This document shows, one piece after another, positions 1-7,696 of a stretch of DNA of 64,000 nucleotides. The position numbers and the translations under genes are program-made. Positions within the stretch are counted from its first letter, which is position 1, and every line of letters starts with the position of its first letter. Source of the DNA: Myxococcus dinghuensis (GTDB lineage: Bacteria > Myxococcota > Myxococcia > Myxococcales > Myxococcaceae); assembly GCF_024198235.1 (NCBI RefSeq), contig NZ_JAKCFB010000011.1, positions 124,001-188,000 of the forward strand, given 5' to 3'. Below the pieces are notes generated by a model. It saw nothing but the letters and a program-made list of their open reading frames with translations, was not told where the DNA came from and did no database searches.

Positions 1-243
1 CAACGGGCTCCCGAGGTCCGCGAGAACGCCGCGGCACTGATGGCGCTGTGCTCGACCCACGACGCAGAGCAGCGACTGATGCACGCGGAGCTGCTGCGTG
101 AATCCGAGCGCTTCGAGGAAGCACGCGCCCTCCTGGACCTCCCGCCGCCCCTGGCGACGAGTCCGGGGCTCGACGTCCTGCGCGACGCGGTGCGACGGGG
201 TGAGTCTCGGCTGCTCCCGCTACCGCGGCCCGAAGCCGTTTGA
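1..243 (+). CDS. 3' end of a zinc-ribbon-family paralogue (partial)
   Basis: The frame is open from the first base and ends at TGA 241-243, so only the last 80 residues are seen. They closely resemble the C-terminus of the next gene: both carry a RENA..LMALCS segment, then HAELLRE.ERFEEA, a LLD motif and SRLLPLP near the end. The two are therefore tandem paralogues on the same strand. The visible part is helical and charged, resembling a TPR-like helix pair, with no catalytic motif. The zinc-ribbon half would lie left of the window. Function unknown. Confidence 0.7.
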   Translation, partial: QRAPEVRENAAALMALCSTHDAEQRLMHAELLRESERFEEARALLDLPPPLATSPGLDVLRDAVRRGESRLLPLPRPEAV

Positions 244-281
244 GGAAGCACACCCCGGAGTCGTTAGACTCCCTCCCCGTC

Positions 282-1184
282 ATGCTCCCGGGTCCCGACA
301 TCGTCCTGGCCTGTCCTCACTGCGGCGCTCCCCACCGGTCCCCCTCGCTGGCCACCGACAATACGTTCGGCGCCGAGCGCTGGAGTGACGGCTGGTTCGA
401 GACGGCGATGCGGGCGAGTCTTCCCACGGTCGCGCGCTGCGTGGGCTGCCGCGTCTTCTTCTGGGTCGAGCGGGCCCGTCGCCTGTGTGACCTGGATTCC
501 ATCTCGGAGTGGCGCGAGGAGCCCCACACCCGCCTCATCCTCGACCACGCAGGCAAGCGGCGTGTCGACGTCAGGCATCTGCTCCTGCAGGAGCTGGGAA
601 CCAACCTCGAGGACGTGCGGCGGCGCATGGACCGACTCCCCACGCCCATCGGCCAGTACAGGACCCGGGAGGAGGCACGAAAGGTCACCCTCCGCTTCGA
701 GCATCAGGGCGCGGCCGTCTCCTCCCAGGAGGTGGCCGTCAAGGTCCCCCTCGACACGAGACCCGCCGAGTGGAGGCAGGCGCCCCGCATCCGGCTCGAG
801 GACGAGGCCCTGTTGCTCGACGCGCTCCGCGAAGGGCTCGCGCGGACACTCGACGAGGAGCGCGAGCTGCGTCGGTGGACGTGGTGGCGGGGGAACGACG
901 CCTTCCGTGGCGGGGACGCGTGGGTGCCGCTCTCCCAGCGCGATTACGAGGTCCGCGAGAACGCGCGGGCCTTGATGGCGCTTTGCTCGAGCGAGGGCAC
1001 CGAGCCCCGCTGGCTGCACGCGGAGTTGCTGCGCGAGCTCGAGCGCTTCGAGGAGGCGCTCGTCCTCCTCGACCGCATGCCCTCTCCGGAGCTGGAGCCG
1101 CTCCGCGACGCGGCGCGCAGGCGTGATTCGCGGCTGCTCCCGCTGCCCTTCCCGGTCAGGGAGTCGCCAGCCTCGGAGCCGTGA
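282..1184 (+). CDS. zinc-ribbon hypothetical protein, tandem paralogue of the preceding gene
   Basis: A 300-residue protein. I chose ATG 282 over TTG 240 because the conserved-looking part begins at MLPGPDIVLACPHC and the longer form would overlap the upstream stop. Cysteines C11/C14 (CPHC) and C53/C56 (CVGC) form a probable four-Cys zinc ribbon. The rest is charged, and its end matches the upstream partial gene. Proteins of this layout are common in myxobacterial genomes, but I recognise no named function. The gene is convergent with dbpA and the two stops are adjacent (TGA 1182-1184, TAG 1185-1187). Confidence 0.7.
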   Translation: MLPGPDIVLACPHCGAPHRSPSLATDNTFGAERWSDGWFETAMRASLPTVARCVGCRVFFWVERARRLCDLDSISEWREEPHTRLILDHAGKRRVDVRHLLLQELGTNLEDVRRRMDRLPTPIGQYRTREEARKVTLRFEHQGAAVSSQEVAVKVPLDTRPAEWRQAPRIRLEDEALLLDALREGLARTLDEERELRRWTWWRGNDAFRGGDAWVPLSQRDYEVRENARALMALCSSEGTEPRWLHAELLRELERFEEALVLLDRMPSPELEPLRDAARRRDSRLLPLPFPVRESPASEP

Positions 1185-2570
1185 CTAACGCACCCACGCG
1201 ATGCGGTGCTTGCGGCCCTTGATGCGGCCTTCGCTCAAGCGCTGGAAGGCCACCTTCGCCACGCGCCGCGCGACGGCCACGTAGGCGATGTGGTCCTGGA
1301 TCTCGATCTTGCCCACGTCGGTGGCGTTGAAGCCGCCCGCCTCGCCCGTCAGCGCGCCGAGGATGTCTCCAGGCCGCATCTTGTCCTTGCGTCCGGCGGA
1401 GATGTAGAGCGTCTCCCACGTCGAGCCCAGGAACGCCGCGCCGCCGCCTTCGGCCGGGGGCAACGTGTCCACGTCCCCGACCTCCAGCTTCGTGCCGATG
1501 GCCTCCTCGATGGTCTCCACCTTCCGCTCGTCGCGCGGCGTGCAGAGCGAGATGGCCAGGCCCGTCCGGCCCGCGCGCCCCGTGCGGCCGATGCGGTGGA
1601 CGTAGGGCTCCGGCTGGAACGGCAGGTCGAAGTTCACCACGGCGTCCAGGGCCTCGACGTCGATGCCGCGTCCCGCGACGTCCGTGGCCACCAGCACGCG
1701 CGTGCTCAGGTTGCGGAACTTCGCCATCACCTGGTCGCGGTCGAACTGCTCCATGTCGCCCTGCAGCCCGTCCACGCTCACGCCGGACGCCGCGAGCGCC
1801 TTCGTGACCTCCACCACCGTCGCCTTCTGGTTGCAGAAGACGATGGCCGAGGCCGGCTGGTACTGGCGGAGGACACGAAGCAGCGTCGCCTGCTTCGCCT
1901 CGGGCTCGCACGTGTAGCGCACCTGACGGATGTCGGGCGCGGCGGCCGTGTCCTCGACCGTCACGCGCACGGGGTCGCGCTGGAACGTCCGGCTCAGCTT
2001 CTCGATGTCCGGCGGGAAGGTCGCGGAGAAGAGCACCGTCTGCCGGCGCGACGGCATGGCGCCGAGGATGCGCTCCATGTCCTCGCGGAAGCCCATGTCG
2101 AGCATCCGGTCGGCCTCGTCCAGCACCACCGTGCCCAGCCGCCGCGTGTCGAGCGCCTCGCGGTCCAGCACGTCCAGCACCCGCCCCGGCGTCCCCACGG
2201 CGACGTGCGCGCCCTTCTCCAGGGCCTCCAACTGCGGACGGATGGGCTGTCCACCCGCGAGCACCACCACCTGGAGCTGGGGCATGCGGCGCCCCAACCG
2301 GCGCAGCTCCCCGGCGACCTGCGCGCACAGCTCGCGCGTGGGGCACAGCACCAGCGCCTGGACGCTCCGCTCCGGCAGGCGCACCTTCTGGAGCACGGGG
2401 AGCGAGAACGCGGCCGTCTTGCCGCTGCCCGTCTTCGCCTGGCCGACCAGGTCCTTGCCCTGCAACAGCACGGGGATGGCCTGCTCCTGGATGGGCGTGG
2501 CCGTCTCGAACTTCAGCTCCTTCAAGACCTGGAGCAGCGGGGGTGACAGGGAGAGCGTGGCGAAATCCAT
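1185..2570 (-). CDS. dbpA: ATP-dependent RNA helicase DbpA (DEAD box)
   Basis: A 461-residue DEAD-box helicase. Motif I AKTGSGKT is at residues 45-52, DEAD at 151-154, SAT at 182-184, and the HRIGRTGR motif VI lies in the second RecA domain. The last ~75 residues form the DbpA RNA-binding domain (E. coli DbpA is 457 residues), which in the family recognises 23S rRNA helix 92 during large-subunit assembly. The start MDFATLSLSP fits the usual short N-terminus of DbpA. The open frame continues far upstream, but that is GC-bias read-through. Cytoplasmic. Confidence 0.95.
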   Translation of the reverse strand: MDFATLSLSPPLLQVLKELKFETATPIQEQAIPVLLQGKDLVGQAKTGSGKTAAFSLPVLQKVRLPERSVQALVLCPTRELCAQVAGELRRLGRRMPQLQVVVLAGGQPIRPQLEALEKGAHVAVGTPGRVLDVLDREALDTRRLGTVVLDEADRMLDMGFREDMERILGAMPSRRQTVLFSATFPPDIEKLSRTFQRDPVRVTVEDTAAAPDIRQVRYTCEPEAKQATLLRVLRQYQPASAIVFCNQKATVVEVTKALAASGVSVDGLQGDMEQFDRDQVMAKFRNLSTRVLVATDVAGRGIDVEALDAVVNFDLPFQPEPYVHRIGRTGRAGRTGLAISLCTPRDERKVETIEEAIGTKLEVGDVDTLPPAEGGGAAFLGSTWETLYISAGRKDKMRPGDILGALTGEAGGFNATDVGKIEIQDHIAYVAVARRVAKVAFQRLSEGRIKGRKHRIAWVR

Positions 2571-2662
2571 CGATGCCTCGAGTGAACGGAGGCGCGGAAG
2601 GTGCCTCGGAATCCCGGGCGCCCTTGTAGCAGCCGTCGGCGCGGGGACAAGCCCTGCGTCGG

Positions 2663-3058
2663 TCAATGGACCGTGGGACGCCGCCGCGAGCGGCGGGGCT
2701 TGCTCCGCAGCTCCCGCTCCAGGACGTCCTTCAGGACGACGGCGCTGTTCCGGTCCTCGTCCCGCGCGCTGTACAGCAGCGTCACGTCCCCGTGGCGGGC
2801 GGCCTCGACCAGGGGCGCCAGGGACTCGCGATGCTCGCCCAGCTCCCGGGCGTACCGACGCTGGAACTCCTTCCAGCGCGCGGGGTCGTGCGAGTACCAC
2901 TTGCGCAGCTCCGTGCTGGGGCTCACGTCCTTGAGCCAGCCATCCATCTCCAGCCGCGTCTTCTTCACGCCCCGGGGCCACAGCCGCTCCACCAGGAAGC
3001 GCGCGCCCTCCGAGTCCTCTCGCGCCAGGTGCTGGTACACACGCTCGAGCTGAATCAT
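2663..3058 (-). CDS. DUF488 family protein (YeaO-like)
   Basis: A 131-residue protein starting at ATG 3058. It shows the DUF488 signature: ARFLVERLWPRGVKK near residue 20, then a W...L..S..LRKW.SHDP.RW..F..RY..EL block, and a TLLYSARDEDRNSAVVL segment near the end. DUF488 proteins are small, soluble and of unknown biochemical role. The C-terminus is unusually basic (Arg/Lys-rich last ~15 residues). It lies 92 bp upstream of dbpA on the same strand and could share a transcript, but nothing shows a functional link. Confidence 0.85.
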   Translation of the reverse strand: MIQLERVYQHLAREDSEGARFLVERLWPRGVKKTRLEMDGWLKDVSPSTELRKWYSHDPARWKEFQRRYARELGEHRESLAPLVEAARHGDVTLLYSARDEDRNSAVVLKDVLERELRSKPRRSRRRPTVH

Positions 3059-3356
3059 CGCCTTGCCGGCTCCCGTAGGTGGAGGTGTGGAGTCCACGCC
3101 AGCGGCGCTGCGCCACCGTGGATGCCTCCAACGTGGCGTCGCGACAGGCGAAGTGGGGAGCAACGGCCGGGGTCCCGCCTCCTCGTCCGGGAGGCGCCGG
3201 CGCCCGCATGGCGCGGGTTCGATGGCGGCACGCGAAGATTCTGGCCGGCGTGCAGCGCACCGGGCCGCTCCAGGGGCTGACGAGCATCCGACGCATGGCG
3301 TGCCCCGTCGCTTTCCGACCTCCTGGCTCACGCGCGGTTCTGCCAGACTGCGGAAT
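3059..3356. other. intergenic region between divergent DUF488 and nagZ genes
   Basis: About 300 bp of GC-rich sequence between two divergently transcribed genes, so it should contain both promoters. I see no convincing promoter boxes, hairpins or small gene in it. Open frames crossing it are shadows with no recognisable product. Confidence 0.5.
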
Positions 3357-4463
3357 GTGACTGCTTCCGCCCTCTATCGCGACTGTGCCCGCCTCTTCAT
3401 GGTGGGCTTCCCTGGCACCCGCATCGACGCTGACCTCGCCTCGCTGATGGACGACGGCATCTATGGCGCCATCCTCTTCAAGCGCAACGTGGGCACGGCG
3501 CAGGAGACGGCGGGCCTGTGCCGCGAGCTGAAGACGCGCGCGGGGCGGCCCTTCATCCTGTCGGTGGACCAGGAGGGTGGACGCGTGGCGCGGCTGCGAG
3601 GCGCGCCCTTCACCACGCTGCCGCCCATGCGCGAGCTGGGTCAGCAGGGAGATGCGCGAAAGGCGGAGCGCGTGGGCCGGCTGCTCGCGCACGAGCTGCG
3701 CGCGGTGGGCTTCGACTGGGACTTCGCGCCGGTGCTGGACGTGGACACCAACCCGGCCAATCCCGTCATCGGCGACCGGAGCTTCAGCCGGGACCCGGAG
3801 GAGGTGGCGCGGCTGGGCGTGGCGCTCGCGCGGGGCATGGAGGCCGGCGGCGTCGCCTCGTGCGGCAAGCACTTCCCCGGACACGGGGACACCACCACGG
3901 ACAGCCACCTCACCCTGCCCCGGCTGGCGCATGACCTGGAGCGGCTGCGCCGCGTGGAGCTGGTGCCCTTCCGCGCGTTCGCGCAGGCCCGGCTGGCGTC
4001 GTTGATGACGGCGCACGTGCTCTTCGACGCGCTGGACCCGGGGGTGCCGGCGACGATGAGCCAGCGCGTGCTGGGAGGCGTGCTGCGCGAGGAGCTGGGC
4101 TTCGACGGCGTGCTCGTCAGCGACGACCTGGAGATGAAGGCCATCGCCGACCACTACTCGGTGGAGGAGGCCGCGGTGCTGGGCACGCTGGCCGGCGTGG
4201 ACCTGTTCCTCGTGTGCCACCAGGCGGACGTGCAGCGCCGGGCCATCGAGGCGCTGGTGAAGGCGGTGGAGTCCGGGCGCGTCCCGCGTCAGCGCATCGT
4301 CGACGCGCACCGCCGGCTCGACGTGCTCGCCTCCCGCTTCGCGCACCCGGCGGAGGACCGGCTCGCCACGCTGGGGGACACCGAACACCAGGCGCTCGCC
4401 CGCGGCCTCGACAGCGCCTTCGCGGGCAAGGACCCCACCGAGGTCATGCTCGCGTCGCGCTGA
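3357..4463 (+). CDS. nagZ: beta-N-acetylhexosaminidase NagZ (GH3)
   Basis: A 368-residue glycoside hydrolase family 3 enzyme that removes GlcNAc from muropeptides in cytoplasmic cell-wall recycling. The GTG start at 3357 puts the conserved FMVGFPGT segment at the expected position near the N-terminus. Hallmarks are VDQEGGRVARL, the KHFPGHGDT loop at 171-179 carrying the general-acid His, and SDDLEM around 255-260 carrying the expected Asp nucleophile. There is no signal peptide, as expected for bacterial NagZ. The ~30 residues after the catalytic barrel are short, without a C-terminal GH3 domain. Confidence 0.92.
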   Translation: MTASALYRDCARLFMVGFPGTRIDADLASLMDDGIYGAILFKRNVGTAQETAGLCRELKTRAGRPFILSVDQEGGRVARLRGAPFTTLPPMRELGQQGDARKAERVGRLLAHELRAVGFDWDFAPVLDVDTNPANPVIGDRSFSRDPEEVARLGVALARGMEAGGVASCGKHFPGHGDTTTDSHLTLPRLAHDLERLRRVELVPFRAFAQARLASLMTAHVLFDALDPGVPATMSQRVLGGVLREELGFDGVLVSDDLEMKAIADHYSVEEAAVLGTLAGVDLFLVCHQADVQRRAIEALVKAVESGRVPRQRIVDAHRRLDVLASRFAHPAEDRLATLGDTEHQALARGLDSAFAGKDPTEVMLASR

Positions 4464-4510
4464 GCCCGGCGCCCGCTCGACGCGGTGTGCCCCACGGTGA
4501 CGCAGGGGCC

Positions 4511-4948
4511 TCACGGGTTCCGCGGGGCCTGCTTCTGTTTCCGCTGCTGGAGGTCCTGGGGCGGCGGCGTCTCGCGCTCGTTCGGCGGCGGCGGGATGCC
4601 CTCGCGCTGCTGCTGTTCGAGCTTCTCCACGTCCACCGGATTGCCCGCCGCGACGCCGGGCAGCTCCTTGGGCGGGACGTTCTTCACCGCCGTGGGTGGC
4701 AGGTTCTCCCCCACGCGGTCCTGCACGGGGGCGATGTTCTGGAAGCCCGCGCCACCCGTGCCGGGCCCGAAGCTGCTCAGCGGCTGCTCGTCGTTGGCGA
4801 CGCCCTGGTACGACGTGCCCGCCTTCGGAATCCGCCGCTCCTCGCGCTGGAGCTCCCGCTCCTCGCGCTGACACCCCGCGGTGCCCAGCGCCGACGCCAC
4901 GACGAGCACGCCGGGCAGGAACCACTGACGGACGCTTGCCTGGGACAT
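4511..4948 (-). CDS. predicted lipoprotein, Pro/Gln-rich
   Basis: A 145-residue protein with a lipoprotein signal: hydrophobic segment 10-24, then lipobox TAGC with the lipidated Cys at 26. The mature part is polar and low in complexity (REERELQREERR, then Pro/Gln/Glu-rich), with no recognised domain. Its Shine-Dalgarno GGGAGGA lies inside the right arm of a strong hairpin (4952-4993). The gene follows another lipoprotein gene on the same strand with a 101-bp gap. Function unknown. Confidence 0.75.
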   Translation of the reverse strand: MSQASVRQWFLPGVLVVASALGTAGCQREERELQREERRIPKAGTSYQGVANDEQPLSSFGPGTGGAGFQNIAPVQDRVGENLPPTAVKNVPPKELPGVAAGNPVDVEKLEQQQREGIPPPPNERETPPPQDLQQRKQKQAPRNP

Positions 4949-4951
4949 GTT

Positions 4952-4993
4952 CCATCCTCCCGGCGGAGCCGTGATGCTCCCGCCGGGAGATGG
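4952..4993 (-). promoter_or_regulatory. hairpin enclosing the Shine-Dalgarno of the downstream lipoprotein
   Basis: On the minus strand this stretch forms a stem of ten perfect pairs (CTCCCGGCGG with CCGCCGGGAG, plus-strand 4957-4966 and 4980-4989). Four more pairs (CCAT/ATGG) follow after a one-base bulge, and the loop is ~13 nt. The ribosome-binding GGGAGGA of the gene starting at 4948 is part of the stem. The element could terminate the upstream lipoprotein transcript, limit translation of the downstream one, or both. No U-run follows the stem. Confidence 0.55.
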
Positions 4994-5049
4994 ATAGTCA
5001 CGCCGCTCGGAGACGACGGCGGGGCGCCGGGCAGGCGCCCCCCGGCTCC

Positions 5050-5544
5050 CTAGCGGTGAGGACGCACGTTGCGGTCCTGCCAGCCCACGGGGCGATAACC
5101 CCAACTGTGGTTGTAGTCCGTGGGGCCGCCGACGCTCGCGCCGTCCTCGCCGCCGAGCCCCTGGGCGGAAGGCGAGTAGCCCGCGCCACCCTCGAGACCG
5201 TACCGGTGCTGCATCATCTTCCCGGAGTCGTCGTGGATGGACTTGTTCTGCTGGCCCTCGAGCTTCGGCGTCCGCGGGTCGATGCTGGAGCCAATCTGCT
5301 TGATGGTGCCGTTGTGGCCCCGGTCCGCCGTCATCAGGTACGGCGGCGCCTTCTCCGCGTGGATTTCACCCTGCATGTCCAACAGGGCCTCCGGCTGGGT
5401 GCCGCGCTGCGCGAACGCGCCGCCCCGCGGCTCGTCCGGCTGCTTTCCACCCGTCTCGGGCAGCCCGCCACAGCCCACGCTCCACACCGCGCCCACCGTC
5501 AGCGCCACCACCTGGGTCCACCGCCGAAAACTCCGCTCGCGCAT
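5050..5544 (-). CDS. predicted lipoprotein, Gly-rich
   Basis: A 164-residue protein from ATG 5544 (a GTG two codons upstream is possible). A basic N-terminus (RERSFRRW) leads into a hydrophobic segment and lipobox SVGC with Cys 25. The mature part is polar, Gly/Gln-rich and without transmembrane segments. Its end, DYNHSWGYRPVGWQDRNV, is aromatic-rich. I recognise no family. It probably lies in the outer membrane or periplasm. The next gene downstream on the same strand also encodes a lipoprotein. Confidence 0.7.
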   Translation of the reverse strand: MRERSFRRWTQVVALTVGAVWSVGCGGLPETGGKQPDEPRGGAFAQRGTQPEALLDMQGEIHAEKAPPYLMTADRGHNGTIKQIGSSIDPRTPKLEGQQNKSIHDDSGKMMQHRYGLEGGAGYSPSAQGLGGEDGASVGGPTDYNHSWGYRPVGWQDRNVRPHR

Positions 5545-5668
5545 ATGCACTCCTCGGGTTCGCTTCCCTTCGATTCCTCCGTCTGTCCGGAGGAATGGGC
5601 ACCACGGGTGCCCGAACCACGGGGCGGGTACTCGGCGGCCTCGTCGGCCGCCCGTCCAGCTTCGACCT

Positions 5669-6394
5669 TCAACGGCCCTTCTTCGCCGCTCCCGTGGAAC
5701 CGATTCTCTTCACGACCGGAGCCTTCTTCGCACGCGCATTCTTTGCGCCTGACTTCTTCGCGACGGGAGCCTTCTTCTTCGCCGGCGCGGTCTTCTTCTT
5801 CGCCGGCGCGGTCTTCTTCGCGGGAGCCGCCGCCGACCGGGCCACCTTGCCCGCGGGCGCCTTCTTCGCGGCGGCCTTCTTCGTCGACGCCTTCTTCGCC
5901 GGCGCGGACGCCGCCGAGGTGGTGCCGCCCCTCGCGCCGAGCGCGGCGAGGACCTCCGCCACGTGGCCGTCCACCTTCACCTTGGGCCACACCTGCTTCA
6001 CCTTCCCGTCGGGGCCGATGAGGAACGTCGCGCGGGTGATGCCCAGGAACTTGCGGCCATACAGCGACTTCTCACCCCAGACGCCGTACGCGTCGGACAG
6101 GGTGTGCCCGGTGTCGGCCACCAGCGGGAAGGACAGGTTGAACTTGGTGGCGAACTTCCGGTGGCTCGCGGTGCCGTCCGCGGACACGCCCAGCACCACC
6201 GCGCCGGCGGCCGTGAGCGCCGAGTGCTCGTCGCGGAAGTTGCACGCCTCCACCGTGCAGCCGGGAGTGTCGTCCTTCGGATAGAAGTAGAGGACGACGT
6301 CCTTCCCCGCGAACTGGGAGAGCGTCACGGTGTTGCCGTCCTGGTCGGGGAGCTGGAAGCCAGGGGCCGCGTCACCTGCTTGGGGCATGGGCAT
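5669..6394 (-). CDS. bcp: Bcp-type peroxiredoxin with a histone-H1-like Lys/Ala tail
   Basis: A 241-residue protein. Residues 1-152 are a complete atypical two-Cys peroxiredoxin of the Bcp/PrxQ type, reducing peroxides with thiol donors: DDTPGCTVEACNFRD carries the peroxidatic Cys46 and the resolving Cys51. Family members are normally ~150-160 residues. Here ~89 extra residues consist of AKK, PAKK and KKA repeats like histone H1 or the basic tails of myxobacterial DNA-binding proteins. An N-terminal MPMPQAGDAAPGF start is usual for Bcp. The tail suggests nucleic-acid or polyphosphate association (inference). Confidence 0.88.
   Translation of the reverse strand: MPMPQAGDAAPGFQLPDQDGNTVTLSQFAGKDVVLYFYPKDDTPGCTVEACNFRDEHSALTAAGAVVLGVSADGTASHRKFATKFNLSFPLVADTGHTLSDAYGVWGEKSLYGRKFLGITRATFLIGPDGKVKQVWPKVKVDGHVAEVLAALGARGGTTSAASAPAKKASTKKAAAKKAPAGKVARSAAAPAKKTAPAKKKTAPAKKKAPVAKKSGAKNARAKKAPVVKRIGSTGAAKKGR
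5781..5821 (-). repeat. in-frame 21-bp tandem repeat inside the peroxiredoxin tail
   Basis: Two almost identical 21-bp units (5781-5801 and 5802-5821, the second cut one base short by divergence) encode the KKKTAPA-type repeats of the basic tail. Similar but less exact repeats flank them. Being in frame, a gain or loss of units would change tail length without breaking the gene. Confidence 0.6.
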
Positions 6395-6457
6395 GCGCGC
6401 TCCATAGCCACAAACAGGCCGCGTTCTCAATCACCCGAGCGCCGTGACGCAACCGAC

Positions 6458-6970
6458 TCAGTGCAGCTCGCCGCCGTGCTCGTCGCCGGCCTCGCCCGGA
6501 GGGTGGTTGTGGGACTCCAGGCGCACCAGTTGCGCGCGGCAGTCGTCCAACGCCTTGCGCAGCGGCGCGCGCGTGGGCTCGTCGTGTGTCTGGCCCAGCT
6601 TCTTCGCCAGCGCCTCGCACGCGGCGCGCTGGGTGTCCGCCTCCGAGGTCCCCGGCCCCGTCGCGCCGGGCGTCGCCAGCGGGCGCGGCGGGAGGGCGCC
6701 GCGCAGGGTGCGGATGGCGGCGATGCGCCTGTCCGCTTCTGGACGGGCCTTGGAGCCCGGGGGGACCTTCTCGAACGCGGCGACGACCTGGTCCCAGGCC
6801 GGGTCGTTCAGGGGGACCTTTTCGGTCACGGACGCGGTGTACTTCGTGTCCGCGGCCTGGAACTCCGCGTCCCCGGACGGTTGGAGGGGCCCGGAGTCAC
6901 ACCCGGCGAAGAGCGAGAGACCGACACAGAGCGACAACGTCGCCGGAAGCCTTCGGAAGACAGTCCACAT
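6458..6970 (-). CDS. predicted lipoprotein of unknown function
   Basis: A 170-residue protein with a lipoprotein signal: RR at 6-7, hydrophobic 12-22, lipobox FAGC with Cys 24. The mature part is mostly alpha-helical and charged, with two cysteines (CEALAKKLGQ and DDCRAQL) that could pair. The C-terminus is His-rich (HNHPPGEAGDEHGGELH), which could bind metal. The next gene on the opposite strand is a NicO-like transporter that also has a His-rich loop. The starts are 57 bp apart and divergent. Confidence 0.7.
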   Translation of the reverse strand: MWTVFRRLPATLSLCVGLSLFAGCDSGPLQPSGDAEFQAADTKYTASVTEKVPLNDPAWDQVVAAFEKVPPGSKARPEADRRIAAIRTLRGALPPRPLATPGATGPGTSEADTQRAACEALAKKLGQTHDEPTRAPLRKALDDCRAQLVRLESHNHPPGEAGDEHGGELH

Positions 6971-7027
6971 GACGCGTAGGTACCTCCTGCTGGCCTCCGG
7001 AGGGAAGCGCGGCTAGGGTGACACGCC

Positions 7028-7675
7028 GTGTCGCCCATCCTTCTCGCCTTCCTGTTGGGTCTCTCCCAGGGTCTGCTCCACGCGGTGGGGCCGGACCACT
7101 GCGCCGCCATGGCCACGCTCGGTACCTTGGGCGGCGGGCGACGGCGCGCCGCCATCACCACGGCCTTCCGCTTCGCCCTCGGGCACGCGGCCATGCTCGG
7201 CGGCATCGCCACCCTCTGCCTGCTCGCCGGCGTCGGCCTGTCGGAGACGTTCGAGCGCTGGGCCGAAATCTTCGGCGGCGCGGTGCTCGTCGCGCTCGCG
7301 GTGGCCGCGCTGCTGTTCCCCAACACCATGAACCACGGCCACCCGCACCTGCCCGGCCACGCGCACGAGCCGCATGAGCACGTGCACACGGTGAGCACGG
7401 CGGCCGGCGCGCTGATGGCCGTCAGCGGCGTGCGCTCGCTGCTGCTGGCCCTGCCCCCGCTGCTGGTGGGCGGCAGCATGAGCCTGGCGGCGTGGACCTA
7501 CCTGCCGGGCTTCGCGCTGGGCATCCTCCTGGGCATGGGCGCGGTGGGCCTGCTCTTCGCCGAGGGCCTCACGCGCCTCAACTCCCGCCTCACCGCCTGG
7601 GTGCAGCGCGCGGTGGCGCTGGGCTCCGGCGCGCTCGGGCTGTTCTGGATCGGCTCGCGCCTGGCGGGCGGCTGA
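7028..7675 (+). CDS. NicO/UreH-like integral membrane protein with a His-rich loop
   Basis: A 215-residue protein with about six hydrophobic segments and a GTG start at 7028. The first helix carries HAVGPDHCAAM, which resembles the His/Asp metal motif of nickel/cobalt permeases (NiCoT/NicO). A central hydrophilic loop is very His-rich (NHGHPHLPGHAHEPHEHVH), as in NicO and RcnA-type transporters. The substrate is not proven; sulfite or cytochrome-maturation relatives share this fold. The divergent neighbour lipoprotein also ends in a His-rich segment, so a shared metal role is possible. Confidence 0.65.
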   Translation: MSPILLAFLLGLSQGLLHAVGPDHCAAMATLGTLGGGRRRAAITTAFRFALGHAAMLGGIATLCLLAGVGLSETFERWAEIFGGAVLVALAVAALLFPNTMNHGHPHLPGHAHEPHEHVHTVSTAAGALMAVSGVRSLLLALPPLLVGGSMSLAAWTYLPGFALGILLGMGAVGLLFAEGLTRLNSRLTAWVQRAVALGSGALGLFWIGSRLAGG

Positions 7676-7696
7676 AGTCGCCGGGGTGGACGGGCG

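Noticed and set aside
1185-4955. A very long minus-strand open frame reading through dbpA, the DUF488 gene and beyond
   Set aside because: Only the dbpA part has family motifs; the rest is GC-bias read-through opposite nagZ, which has strong catalytic motifs on the plus strand.
5669-6000. Lys/Ala repeats in the peroxiredoxin read as a CRISPR or non-coding repeat array
   Set aside because: The repeats are in frame, vary in codons and encode a basic protein tail; there are no spacers.
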